Positions 17,688 to 26,623 of a stretch of 59,473 bases of DNA are shown here, piece by piece. Within the stretch, counting starts at the first letter, position 1. Each line of letters opens with the position of its first letter. Source of the stretch: Bacteroidales bacterium (lineage in GTDB: Bacteria; Bacteroidota; Bacteroidia; Bacteroidales; P3). A model generated the notes under the pieces. It saw only the letters and a list, made by a program, of their open reading frames with translations. It was not told the origin of the DNA and did not search any database. The stretch lies in assembly GCA_017561155.1 (NCBI GenBank), contig JAFZDP010000010.1, forward strand, positions 1-59,473, read 5' to 3'. The translations under genes and the position numbers were made by a program.

Positions 17688-18368
17688 TTATAACTTATCT
17701 TCAACGTCGGTAACTATCTTTCCGTCCAGCATGCATATCACACGCGAAGCGTATGAAGCATCGTGTTGCGAGTGTGTCACCATTATAATGGTAGTACCTT
17801 CGTCGTTAAGTTCCTTAAGAAGGGTCATTACATCTTGTCCGTTTCTCGAGTCGAGGTTGCCGGTAGGCTCGTCGGCAAGTATAAGTTTGGGGTTCGACAC
17901 CAGGGCACGAGCTATTGCCACACGCTGTTGTTGTCCGCCCGACAGCTGTTGCGGAAAATGGTGTCGGCGGTGCGACATGTTCATCTTTTCCAACATCGCA
18001 CGTACTCTTTCTTTGCGTTCGCCTGATTTCACTCCCATGTATATCAACGGCAGTTCTACGTTTTCTTCCACACTGAGCTCGTCAATAAGGTTGAACGATT
18101 GGAACACAAAGCCTATGTTTCCTTTGCGGAACATGGTGCGGTCTTTTTCTTTCAGCGTGCCTACTTCTTTGCCAAGCAGTTCGTAGCTGCCGCTCGAGGG
18201 GTTGTCTAACAAGCCGAGTATGTTCAACAATGTGGATTTGCCGCAGCCCGACGGGCCCATTATGGCTACAAATTCGCCTTCTTTTATCTCGAACGATACG
18301 CCGTTCAATGCGATGGTTTCTACTTCTTCGGTTAGGAAACTTTTCTTTATTTCTGTTACTTTAAGCAT
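17688..18368 (-). CDS. ABC transporter ATP-binding protein (MacB/LolD type)
   Basis: 226 residues, full length. Walker A GPSGCGKST lies at about 39-47, the Q-loop in FVFQSFNLI, the signature LSGGQQQRVAIARAL at about 142-156, Walker B LILADEP, D-loop GNLDS and switch His in VTHSQHD. It belongs to the group that powers MacB/FtsX-type permeases. It lies between the two permease genes and probably serves both, either as a heterodimer-forming pair or as alternative complexes. The 56-bp gap to the upstream permease implies one transcript, while a 276-bp spacer with array B1 follows it. Confidence 0.95.
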   Translation of the reverse strand: MLKVTEIKKSFLTEEVETIALNGVSFEIKEGEFVAIMGPSGCGKSTLLNILGLLDNPSSGSYELLGKEVGTLKEKDRTMFRKGNIGFVFQSFNLIDELSVEENVELPLIYMGVKSGERKERVRAMLEKMNMSHRRHHFPQQLSGGQQQRVAIARALVSNPKLILADEPTGNLDSRNGQDVMTLLKELNDEGTTIIMVTHSQHDASYASRVICMLDGKIVTDVEDKL

Positions 18369-18423
18369 GGTTATATGTTTTTTATTGTTTATTATTCTGT
18401 TATTTATGTATTGTTTTATTCTG

Positions 18424-20871
18424 TTAATGAGCTATAGAGTCGGTTGGGTTTTCGTTGGCGGCGTTCCACGAGCGTATGGTCACAGTTGCGAATGTTACGA
18501 GCATAACTATTGCCACTGCCAAGGCAAATATCCACCATGCCATTGGCGAGCGATAGGCAAACTGCTGCATCCAATAGTCTATTACAAAGTAGCTGACCGG
18601 TATGGCTACTGCCGAACAGATGGCTACAATGATGAAATACTGCTTGTTGAACATTCGTATTATTCCCTTTGCCGATGCACCATGTACGCGGCGTATGCCT
18701 ATCTCGCGGCGACGATACTGCGTTTCGAACAGCACCAAACCAAACACTCCTATTATGGATATGATAATGGAAAGCACCGAAAACATTGCCACCAGTGTGG
18801 ATAGCTTGTCTTCCACCTGATAGTTTATTTCCAACTCTGTGTCGTAGAACTTCACTTCGTACGATTCGGGATTGGCGTTGGGGGCAAACTCGGCAAGGGT
18901 TTGTGTTATATACTTCTTCACCTCGTCGATGTCGGCGTTGGCAGTGGTGCGTATGTAGGCGTGTGTAGGATAGCCCCAAGCATATTGACCATATACCATA
19001 AATGCAAACGGACGTGGAGTAGCATGCAACGGCTCGAAGTTGAAGTCCTTACATATTCCCACCACAGGGGCTTTATGTGCTCGCATGTGTGCCATAAGTT
19101 TTGTATCCAAGGTTAATCCGAACTGTTTTGCGGCTTCGCGGTTGAAGATGTATGTACCGCTTACTTGGTCTTCGTCCGATGGTTGAAAGTAGCGTCCTTC
19201 TTCAAGTTCAATGCCCATTACTTGCAGAAAGTTCCACGACACAGGATATACGTTGTACGATATGGGGTTTTCTTTGTCATCATTCAACTCTCGTGTCCAG
19301 AACATTCCACCTACGGTTATCAAAGGGTGATCTCCATAGGTAATATCCACAATGTTTGGGTGTTGCTTTATCTTGTCGTTGAGGGCATCGCGACGGCGGT
19401 AGTGTATTCTTCCGCTTTCGTCGTCTTGCTTTTCGGGTGCAAGGGCTTCCAATGGCACTTCTACGGTCAGCAGATTTTCATGGTTGAAGCCCATGTCGTA
19501 GTTGAGCATATACTTATGTTGACGTTGGATAAGCAACGAACAAATAATAAGAGCTATGGATATAACGTATTGTATGCCTACCAATGTGTATCGAAGTATC
19601 TTGCCGCTTTTGGTGGCATGGAACGAACCTTTTAGTACAAAGGCCGGTGCAAACTTGGTAATGTAGTGTGCAGGATATATGCTTACGAGCATGGCAAAAA
19701 CCGACAACGCAACGACCATCGACAGCACTATGCTCCAATTGTCGGTCATGCTTACCGATGTGGATATATATTCTGAAAGTGGTGTGCTGCTAAATGCCAA
19801 TGCTATAACGAATGCCAGTAGTAGCGATATAAGCGTAAGCCCCACTGTTTCGAAAAGGATATTGCGACGTAGTTGTGCCTTGGGTGCACCAAACACTTTG
19901 TGGGTGTTTATTGCCTTTATGCGTGTAGGTATAAGGGCAAAGAAGAAGTTTACGAAGTTGATAAATGTAATAACCAATATAAGAGCAGCTATGGCTATGA
20001 GTGTGTAGGTAGTGGTGCGGCTGCCGTGGAAACCATAGTCTAACACATCTGAGGCATAATACAATTCGCCCAAAGGGTTAAGTCGGGGGTATAGCTCTTT
20101 AATAAATTGGTCTAAGCCATCTTCGGGTATGCCTTCTTTTCTTGCTTGGTTGCGTAGGTTTTCGGTCATCTTTTTGGTTACTTCTTCGGCAGATGCTCCT
20201 TCTTTGAGGCGTACATAGTAGGTGTCGTTCCAGTTGTTGGAGGCTGTTTGCTCTTGTGGTTGCATACCTACATAGCCTTCGCATGTGGCTATATTGCTTG
20301 GCTTGGGAAAGTTTTTATACACTCCCACAATGGTACGCAGCTGAGGATATTTGGCACCGCGTCCAAGGTGTAGCACGTCGCCAACGGCAAGGTTGTATTT
20401 CTTGGCTACCTCTTCGGATATTATCATTTCGGTAACGTTGTTGAAGTTTTCCAATCCTCCTTCCACAAACTCAAAGGGGAAAACCTTCAAACCATCTTTT
20501 TCTGCACTCGATACTTCTATGGTAAAGTTTTCGACAGTGGCATTTCGGCTTATTGAAAATTCGCGAGTAAATTGGTATCCGCCGTGAGTCCATATACTTC
20601 CGGAGGCTTCCACTTCGGGTATTTGCTCGCATATTATATCGGGCCATGTGCGGTTCCATGTTGTAAACCATTCGCCTTCTTTCTGCCACGAAGGGTACTC
20701 CATGCGGTAGATGCGGTCGGAGTTCGGTATTACTCTATTGAATGATAGGTCGTGCTTTACTTGCACCATTATAAGATAGATAGCTGCAAAGCCTATGGCC
20801 ATGCCTACTATATTCAGCGTCGACGATGTGGAGTAGCGACGCAGCAATGTTATAAAGTTCTTTATGTACAT
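18424..20871 (-). CDS. ABC transporter permease, FtsX/MacB type (first permease)
   Basis: 815 residues with the same layout as the 800-residue permease downstream: an N-terminal TM helix (about 17-37), a periplasmic MacB core, three TM helices around 285-425, a second periplasmic domain, and a C-terminal FtsX unit after RRREIGIRRVHGASAKGI. The two permeases are clearly paralogues, from an old duplication inside the operon. It starts 47 bp after the membrane-fusion gene. Together with the HlyD-like and TolC-like products it would form a tripartite efflux pump for a hydrophobic or antimicrobial substrate; the substrate is unknown. Confidence 0.9.
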   Translation of the reverse strand: MYIKNFITLLRRYSTSSTLNIVGMAIGFAAIYLIMVQVKHDLSFNRVIPNSDRIYRMEYPSWQKEGEWFTTWNRTWPDIICEQIPEVEASGSIWTHGGYQFTREFSISRNATVENFTIEVSSAEKDGLKVFPFEFVEGGLENFNNVTEMIISEEVAKKYNLAVGDVLHLGRGAKYPQLRTIVGVYKNFPKPSNIATCEGYVGMQPQEQTASNNWNDTYYVRLKEGASAEEVTKKMTENLRNQARKEGIPEDGLDQFIKELYPRLNPLGELYYASDVLDYGFHGSRTTTYTLIAIAALILVITFINFVNFFFALIPTRIKAINTHKVFGAPKAQLRRNILFETVGLTLISLLLAFVIALAFSSTPLSEYISTSVSMTDNWSIVLSMVVALSVFAMLVSIYPAHYITKFAPAFVLKGSFHATKSGKILRYTLVGIQYVISIALIICSLLIQRQHKYMLNYDMGFNHENLLTVEVPLEALAPEKQDDESGRIHYRRRDALNDKIKQHPNIVDITYGDHPLITVGGMFWTRELNDDKENPISYNVYPVSWNFLQVMGIELEEGRYFQPSDEDQVSGTYIFNREAAKQFGLTLDTKLMAHMRAHKAPVVGICKDFNFEPLHATPRPFAFMVYGQYAWGYPTHAYIRTTANADIDEVKKYITQTLAEFAPNANPESYEVKFYDTELEINYQVEDKLSTLVAMFSVLSIIISIIGVFGLVLFETQYRRREIGIRRVHGASAKGIIRMFNKQYFIIVAICSAVAIPVSYFVIDYWMQQFAYRSPMAWWIFALAVAIVMLVTFATVTIRSWNAANENPTDSIAH

Positions 20872-20918
20872 ATCTTTGTTTTTTACTATTTCTATTATTA
20901 ATTATTTGTTCCGTTGTC

Positions 20919-22178
20919 CTATTTAAGTATAAGAATATCTTTGTCTCCAAAGTTGTCGTAGCTCGATGTTATCACCTTTTCGCCCTCTTGTAGTCCTTCT
21001 ATTATTTCGTAGTACTGAGGGTTTTGTCGTCCTATTTTTATTTCACGCTTGTAGGCTTTATCACCACTAGGGTCAAGCACATAAATCCATTTGCCACCGG
21101 TATGTTGGAAGAACGATCCGCGAGGTATTATTACTGCTTCCACAGGTTGTCCCAGCTGAAGGTTTAGGTAATAGGTCTGTCCGCTGCGAATGTTCTCCGG
21201 AATGTTGCCCACAAAACGGAAGTCGGCTTTAAACTGACCATTTCGAACTTCGGGATATACCTTTCGTAGTTGCATTTCGTAGCGGTTATCTTGTCGCTCG
21301 AAGGTGGCGGTAAGTCCTGTGTTTACGCGGTCTATGTAGTGTTCATCTATCAAGGCTTGCACCTTGTAGGCTGTAAGGTCGTTTATCTGACCGATGTTCA
21401 TGCCTTGTGTCAGCGACTGCCCCAGTGCCACATCCAACATTCCTACTTCGCCATCTATAGGGGCTTTTATCTTTAGGTTCTCCACTCGTTCACGCACAAG
21501 GCGTATGTTTAGCATCATGGATTGTAGGCTTTCTTCCATCTGCTGCACCTGACTGCTGCGGTATAGCGAGTCTTGTTTTTGACGTTCCAGTATAAGATGT
21601 CGTTTGCTGCGTGCCAGCTCGTAGTTCTCTTTGCTTTGTATGTAGTCTTCTTTGGCAATGAGGTTGCTTTGGTATAGTTCTTGGTTTTGGTTGTAGGCAC
21701 GTTCCATGCGGCTCACCTCGAGGTCAAGTTGCAGCTTTTCTTGTCTTAGCGACAGGCGTTCCTGCTCCATCGATATAAGAGTGTTTCGCAGTATGTTTTG
21801 TTTCTCGGCCAAGTCGGCTTCGGATTGCAATATCTGTAGCGATAGCGAGTTGTTGGTCATTTCCAATATCACATCGCCTTGCTTTACGGCAGTGCCTTCT
21901 TCGCATACTATGCGTTCTACCACACCGCTTTCCAATGGCGATAGTTGCACTGTGGTGAGGGGTTGCACTGTTCCGCTGAGGCGTGCGTAGTCGTTAAATT
22001 CGCCATGCTGTGCAGTGGCAATAGTTACTGTTGAAGCGTTTACGCGTAAGGTAGAGACATCGTTTCTAAAGATAAGCCACAACACAAACGCCGCAAACAC
22101 AGCTGCTAATGCGTATGGTATGTTCTTTTTCCTTACTATGGCTCGCCAGCCTTTTGGTTTTTCTCTTTGTATGTCCAT
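20919..22178 (-). CDS. Membrane-fusion protein (HlyD/MacA-like periplasmic adaptor)
   Basis: 419 residues anchored by one N-terminal TM helix (about 22-39). A lipoyl-like half domain (GEFNDYARLSGTVQPL) leads into a long alpha-helical hairpin (about 120-235, rich in Gln, Glu and Leu heptads). The second lipoyl half (LKIKAPIDGEVG), a beta barrel and a membrane-proximal domain follow. Adaptors of this kind join MacB-type permeases to a TolC channel. The gene follows the tolC-like gene after a 330-bp spacer with array B2 and precedes the first permease. Confidence 0.93.
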   Translation of the reverse strand: MDIQREKPKGWRAIVRKKNIPYALAAVFAAFVLWLIFRNDVSTLRVNASTVTIATAQHGEFNDYARLSGTVQPLTTVQLSPLESGVVERIVCEEGTAVKQGDVILEMTNNSLSLQILQSEADLAEKQNILRNTLISMEQERLSLRQEKLQLDLEVSRMERAYNQNQELYQSNLIAKEDYIQSKENYELARSKRHLILERQKQDSLYRSSQVQQMEESLQSMMLNIRLVRERVENLKIKAPIDGEVGMLDVALGQSLTQGMNIGQINDLTAYKVQALIDEHYIDRVNTGLTATFERQDNRYEMQLRKVYPEVRNGQFKADFRFVGNIPENIRSGQTYYLNLQLGQPVEAVIIPRGSFFQHTGGKWIYVLDPSGDKAYKREIKIGRQNPQYYEIIEGLQEGEKVITSSYDNFGDKDILILK

Positions 22179-22335
22179 TTCGTATGTATTAATTTCAAAA
22201 AATCTATTTTTACGTTTCTTATCGGCTCATATCCGACTATAAATTGTTAAAATCTCTGCCTTTTAAAGCATAAAGTTTCGATGTTCTTTTTCTTGATCGT
22301 AAATGATTGATTTTCAATTATTGTATTTTCTCTTT

Positions 22336-22423
22336 GTAAAGACTCCAATCTTCATGTCTGAAGACTCCAATGTTCTCCCGAGAAGACTCCAATGTTCTCG
22401 CGTGAACATTGGAGTCTTCTCAA
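22336..22423. repeat. 22-bp array B2: four units, the last inverted, in the tolC-hlyD spacer
   Basis: Units start at 22336, 22358, 22380 and 22402 (88 bp). The first three are direct copies of the B1 unit, the first two with changes. The fourth is the reverse complement. Units three and four form a perfect 18-bp hairpin, 22380-22397 with 22404-22421, around a 6-nt loop. There is no T-run, so it is not a classic terminator. It may affect stability of the tolC part of the mRNA or reduce read-through into hlyD. The rest of the 22179-22508 spacer shows only similarity to the B1 spacer. Confidence 0.9.
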
Positions 22424-22508
22424 CACATCTCTCCAATGGTTGTTTTTGAATACTGCAATTCTTAAAATATGGCATCATAATTAAAACTTTTTCACTATTG
22501 TGAAACAT

Positions 22509-23837
22509 CTATTTTCTTATCAAAGGTATTCCGCTGTAGTACTCCACCATGCGGCATTCCATACCGTATTTTAGTTTTGTGTGCAAGCAGTCAAGTTCGG
22601 CTTGTAGCAGAGTAGTGAATGCTGTTTGCAGGTCGGCAAAGGTGGCAATGCCTTTTTCGTATTTGGTGGCAATGCCTTCGTAGGCCAGTTTGGCTGCTTC
22701 TAGTTTTTGTGTTGCACTATAATATTGTTTAGCCAGTCCTCGCATTTGTTGTACAGCTGTTGCAATCTCAGAAGTCAGTTGGTTGAGAGTCTCCTGCTCG
22801 TCAAGCCGGGCATTGTGCCATGCATTGCGAGCATGCACTACTTGTGTTTTTCTATCGAGGTTCGAAAATATCGGTATCGACAAACTTAATTGTATATACC
22901 CTCCTTGGTTGTTTTTCACTTGTTGCCAAAAGGGATTGTATGCCAAAGGGTTTTCAAAGTTGGTGAAATAGCTTGTGTTGAAACCACCATATAGATATAT
23001 AGTAGGCATATAACTACCACGAGCCTGCTTATATTGCAATTTGCTTTGCTGTGTATATAGTTTTGCCGACGATATTTTGCTATTGTGTTTCATAGCGTAT
23101 GCGGTTACACTATCGGCTGTTGGTATGTTGTAGGCAAGTGCAATGTTGGTATCTGTGGTTATAGTCAATTCCATATCTTGAGGATAATTCATTATGTTTC
23201 GCAGTTTTATTACTGCCATTTCCATATTGTTTTCTTGTTCCACAAGCATGTATTCGTAGTTGGCTTTCTGAGCTTCGAGTTCGGCAACGTCGGCGGCACT
23301 CTTTCGTCCTAGCTCGTATAGCTTCTGAGTTTTGGTTAGTAATGTGGTAGCATTGGCAAGTTGTTCTTGGGCTATCTTTATTGCACCTTGGTAGTAAACG
23401 GCTTCTATGTATGCAGTCATAGTAGCAATTGCCACCTCAGTTTTGCATACCACAAGGTCGTGCTGTCCTTTTAGCTGTGCTGCTTTGGCCGCACGAATGG
23501 CATTGATGTACCGCATACCGCTAAATAGTGGCATACCACTTTGCAAACTATAAGAGTTGCCAAAAGTAGAAACGGTAGTGTAGTTGTTGGTTTCCGGGTC
23601 GATGGAACGGCCAAAGTTGATAGCACCTGCCACCCCCGCCGACACCGTAGGAAACAAAGCAGCTATACTTTTGTTATATTCCCAAACGGCATCGTCGAGG
23701 TAGTTGGTTTGTTTGCCCACCATGGTAGAATGCTCTATGGCGTATGCCATACATGCGTCCATATCCATAGTTTGAGCCTTGCTACGAGGTGCCAATAAGA
23801 TCAATATTACAATTACTAAAAACAGTTTATTTATCAT
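22509..23837 (-). CDS. TolC-like outer-membrane efflux channel
   Basis: 442 residues with a signal peptide (about 1-21, ending SKAQ). It contains two repeated outer-membrane-efflux-protein halves: alpha-helical stretches rich in Ala, Gln and Leu, and short strand segments (FGNSYSLQSGMPLFSG and GGYIQLSLSIPIF). The channel would be a trimer crossing the outer membrane and periplasm and docking onto the adaptor encoded next. It is the first gene of the operon, directly behind the sigma-54 promoter. Confidence 0.93.
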   Translation of the reverse strand: MINKLFLVIVILILLAPRSKAQTMDMDACMAYAIEHSTMVGKQTNYLDDAVWEYNKSIAALFPTVSAGVAGAINFGRSIDPETNNYTTVSTFGNSYSLQSGMPLFSGMRYINAIRAAKAAQLKGQHDLVVCKTEVAIATMTAYIEAVYYQGAIKIAQEQLANATTLLTKTQKLYELGRKSAADVAELEAQKANYEYMLVEQENNMEMAVIKLRNIMNYPQDMELTITTDTNIALAYNIPTADSVTAYAMKHNSKISSAKLYTQQSKLQYKQARGSYMPTIYLYGGFNTSYFTNFENPLAYNPFWQQVKNNQGGYIQLSLSIPIFSNLDRKTQVVHARNAWHNARLDEQETLNQLTSEIATAVQQMRGLAKQYYSATQKLEAAKLAYEGIATKYEKGIATFADLQTAFTTLLQAELDCLHTKLKYGMECRMVEYYSGIPLIRK

Positions 23838-23873
23838 CTTTCTATATATTTTTGTATTTACACTATTTATAAC

Positions 23874-23889
23874 TACAAAAAGCGTGCCA
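23874..23889 (-). promoter_or_regulatory. Sigma-54 promoter (-24/-12) of the efflux operon
   Basis: On the minus strand TGGCACG, four bases, then TTGTA matches the consensus TGGCACG-N4-TTGCW with one mismatch. It lies 37 bp upstream of the tolC-like ATG, as expected. The locus encodes its own NtrC-type activator. This is a direct match to a well-defined consensus, so the call is fairly strong, although untested. Confidence 0.8.
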
Positions 23890-23996
23890 AAATTATAACT
23901 GATTGATTTTTCATGATTTATTAGTTGAGGTGTTATTTTCGGTGTCTAATTATTTTACACTCTATGTATATTTTTTATACACTAAAGAGCATAAAA

Positions 23997-24025
23997 AAGC
24001 GAAACCCGTATAAAAGATTTCGCTT
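23997..24025. promoter_or_regulatory. Inverted repeat, candidate activator site (or leftward terminator)
   Basis: AAGCGAAA and TTTCGCTT are perfect 8-bp arms around 13 bp. The centre is about 120 bp upstream of the -24 element at 23889, the usual distance for binding sites of sigma-54 activators. On the minus strand the arm is followed by a T-run, so it could instead be a terminator for a leftward transcript from 24.1 kb. The rest of 23838-24392 holds the sigma-54 promoter, direct-repeat copy 2 and the adk promoter. Confidence 0.4.
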
Positions 24026-24072
24026 GGTATGTTTTTTCTATTGTTTGTTGGCTAAAATTTATAGTATTATCA

Positions 24073-24189
24073 TTGATAGCAGAAACTTGGAAAAATAAGT
24101 GCATTTACTTTTATGCAATATGTCAATTATCTGTTGGGTAAACCGAAATATCATATTAAATATGGTATAGATTAATTCAGCCAACGAGT
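24073..24189 (+). repeat. 117-bp direct repeat, copy 2
   Basis: It is the partner of 11915-12031, about 95% identical and in the same orientation. It lies upstream of the sigma-54 promoter and upstream of adk, so the pair brackets exactly the two-component and efflux genes. Confidence 0.85.
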
Positions 24190-24307
24190 ATTAATATGAG
24201 GAAATAGTTTGAACAAAATATGAGTAATGAATTGCGAAATTGTTGTTTGCAGTTCAATTATAAATAGGATAGACAAAATAAATGTAGTAAAAGTCCGAAA
24301 AAAAATG

Positions 24308-24315
24308 TATTTTTG
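24308..24315 (+). promoter_or_regulatory. -7 element for adk-obg
   Basis: TATTTTTG fits TAnnTTTG and lies 77 bp upstream of the adk ATG. No good -33 element was seen. Confidence 0.4.
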
Positions 24316-24392
24316 AAAAGTAAAATAAAATGCAATGATATGCGTTTTATGTTCATTATAAGTAATGTACAATTAATTAATATAAAATAGAA

Positions 24393-24971
24393 ATGATAAA
24401 TATAGCATTATTTGGAGCACCTGGTGCCGGAAAAGGAACACAATCTCAAATGTTGGTAGAAAAATATGACCTTACATACGTGTCGACAGGCGATATGTTG
24501 CGTAAGGAAATAGCAGAAGGAACAGAGTTGGGAAAACGTATAAAACATATTATGGATGCCGGCGAATTGGTGTCGGACGACATAGTAGTGGCAATAATAG
24601 AAAAAATTATTACTACTAATACTCGTAAAGGAGTATTGTTTGATGGTTTTCCACGCAATGTTGCACAAGCAGAAACATTGGATAATTTGTTGAAAACACA
24701 TGGTACAGAACTTTTGTGTATGGTAAGTTTAGATGTTCCAAAAGAAGAGTTGGTACGTCGTATGTTGGAAAGAGCAAAAGTATCCGGTCGTTCGGACGAC
24801 AATGAAGAAACAATCAAAAATCGTTTGCACGAATACGAAAGCAAAACAATGCCAGTGGCAGACTACTACAAAGGCAAAGGTTTGTATGTAGAAGTGAATG
24901 GATATGGCGATATTCAAGAAATTTCCAAAAATATTATAGCTGCTATTGATGCAAAGATAGCATCTAAATAA
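24393..24971 (+). CDS. adk: Adenylate kinase (short type)
   Basis: 192 residues. It interconverts ATP and AMP with two ADP in the cytosol. The P-loop GAPGAGKGT lies at about 8-16, the AMP-site segment STGDMLRKEI, the DGFPRNVAQA motif near 88-97, and the lid Arg region GRSDDN. The lid is the short form without zinc-binding Cys residues, as usual in Bacteroidota. It is followed after 15 bp by obg, so the two are co-transcribed. Confidence 0.97.
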   Translation: MINIALFGAPGAGKGTQSQMLVEKYDLTYVSTGDMLRKEIAEGTELGKRIKHIMDAGELVSDDIVVAIIEKIITTNTRKGVLFDGFPRNVAQAETLDNLLKTHGTELLCMVSLDVPKEELVRRMLERAKVSGRSDDNEETIKNRLHEYESKTMPVADYYKGKGLYVEVNGYGDIQEISKNIIAAIDAKIASK

Positions 24972-24986
24972 TTTTAAATATTTACA

Positions 24987-25997
24987 GTGAATTCGAACTT
25001 TGTAGATTACGTAAAAATATGTTGTCGCTCCGGTAAAGGCGGAGCGGGATCGGCTCATTTGTTGCGAGTAAAATACAATGCAAAAGCCGGTCCCGACGGG
25101 GGCGACGGCGGTAGAGGCGGACACATAATACTAAGGGGTAACAAGCAGATGTGGACTTTGTTGCACCTAAAGTACACCAAGCATGTGTTTGCCGAAGATG
25201 GCGAAGCCGGAGGTAGCAACCTGTGTACCGGACGAGAAGGTAAAGACCAAATACTTGATGTTCCACTGGGGTCTGTATGTCGCGATTTTGAAACAGGAGA
25301 ACAAATTTGCGAGATAATCGAAGATGGCCAAATGGAAGTTATAGTAAAGGGAGGTCGTGGTGGATTAGGAAACGACCACTTTAAATCGGCTACTAATCGT
25401 ACCCCTCGCTATGCACAACCCGGAGAGCCAAGGGTAGAACGATGGGTAATTATAGAGCTGAAAATGCTTGCCGATGTTGGTCTTGTAGGTTTCCCAAATG
25501 CAGGAAAGTCGACATTCCTTTCGGTAGTATCGGCTGCCAAACCCGAGATAGCCGACTATCCTTTTACTACTTTGGTGCCCAACTTGGGAATGGTGCGATA
25601 TCGCGATAATCGTTCTTTCGTGGTGGCAGATATTCCTGGTATTATAGAAGGAGCAGCCGAAGGTAAGGGGCTTGGATTGAGATTTTTGAGACATATAGAA
25701 CGCAATTCGATATTGTTGTTTATGGTGTCGTGCGATTGCGAAGATGTAAAGAAAGAATACAAGATATTGGTAGGAGAGTTGAAAAAATACAACCCGGAAC
25801 TCTTGGATAAAAAACGTATATTGGCAGTCACTAAATGTGATATGATGGATGAGGTGATGCTAAAACAACTTAAACGTACTTTGCCACGCACTATAGATAC
25901 TATAATGATTAGCTCGGTAGCAGGAATGAATATTACCGAACTGAAGGATCTTATATGGAACAAAATGACAGAACCCGATGATGGAGACGTTGAATAA
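24987..25997 (+). CDS. obg: GTPase Obg (CgtA)
   Basis: 336 residues starting with GTG. The N-terminal glycine-rich Obg fold is clear ([29 protein letters not shown]). The G domain has GFPNAGKST (about 167-175), switch [18 protein letters not shown] and the specificity motif TKCD. The short acidic C-terminus (EPDDGDVE) lacks a TGS domain. Obg acts in 50S ribosome maturation and stress control. It overlaps the next gene by 20 nt. Confidence 0.96.
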   Translation: MNSNFVDYVKICCRSGKGGAGSAHLLRVKYNAKAGPDGGDGGRGGHIILRGNKQMWTLLHLKYTKHVFAEDGEAGGSNLCTGREGKDQILDVPLGSVCRDFETGEQICEIIEDGQMEVIVKGGRGGLGNDHFKSATNRTPRYAQPGEPRVERWVIIELKMLADVGLVGFPNAGKSTFLSVVSAAKPEIADYPFTTLVPNLGMVRYRDNRSFVVADIPGIIEGAAEGKGLGLRFLRHIERNSILLFMVSCDCEDVKKEYKILVGELKKYNPELLDKKRILAVTKCDMMDEVMLKQLKRTLPRTIDTIMISSVAGMNITELKDLIWNKMTEPDDGDVE

Positions 25998-26577
25998 TTT
26001 AGATACTCAAGCATTCTATTGGGTTAACGGTCATCATTGTGCGATATTAGATTATGTGTTTTGGACACTGAGTCAAGGATGGTCGTGGGCTATAGTCTTG
26101 CTTGCCGTTCTTGTGTTTGTATCGTTAAGGAAAGAACCTAAAGCTATTGTTTTTGTGCTTATTGGTATAGCTTTGTGTTTTTTGCTTGGCGATAGAATAT
26201 CTGTCGTAGGGTTCAAGAATGTGGTGATGAGACTGCGACCATGTCATGCTTTGCCCGATGTAAGATTGTTTGATGGGCATTGTGGCGGACAATATGGATT
26301 TGTGTCGTCGCATGCTGCAAATTGTTTTGCATTGGCTACCTTTTTGGCATTGCGTTATGTTCGTAAGGTAAAAGGATTACCTTTGGCACTTATGGTATGG
26401 GCAGCTTTGGTAGCATACAGCAGACCATATTTGGGCGTGCACTATCCGGGCGATATAATATGTGGTACAATAGTGGGTATAGGTTGCGGAAGTTTGACTC
26501 ATTTTCTAGTAGCTAAAATAGAGTACTATTGGTACAAATATAAAAGCCACCGAGAGAATACAAAAGATAGAAAATAA
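25978..26577 (+). CDS. PAP2-family membrane phosphatase
   Basis: 199 residues with five or six membrane segments. The three phosphatase motifs are visible: RLRPCHAL (motif 1), FVSSHAAN (motif 2, Ser-Ser-His instead of Pro-Ser-Gly-His) and [13 protein letters not shown] (motif 3, catalytic His). Members dephosphorylate undecaprenyl pyrophosphate, phosphatidylglycerol phosphate or lipid A; the sequence does not tell which. It overlaps obg, so translation is coupled. An alternative start is the next ATG at 25981. Confidence 0.9.
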   Translation: MMETLNNLDTQAFYWVNGHHCAILDYVFWTLSQGWSWAIVLLAVLVFVSLRKEPKAIVFVLIGIALCFLLGDRISVVGFKNVVMRLRPCHALPDVRLFDGHCGGQYGFVSSHAANCFALATFLALRYVRKVKGLPLALMVWAALVAYSRPYLGVHYPGDIICGTIVGIGCGSLTHFLVAKIEYYWYKYKSHRENTKDRK

Positions 26578-26623
26578 AGTAATTAATTAAATGTTTTGAG
26601 GATAGGTAGATATAACTAATACT

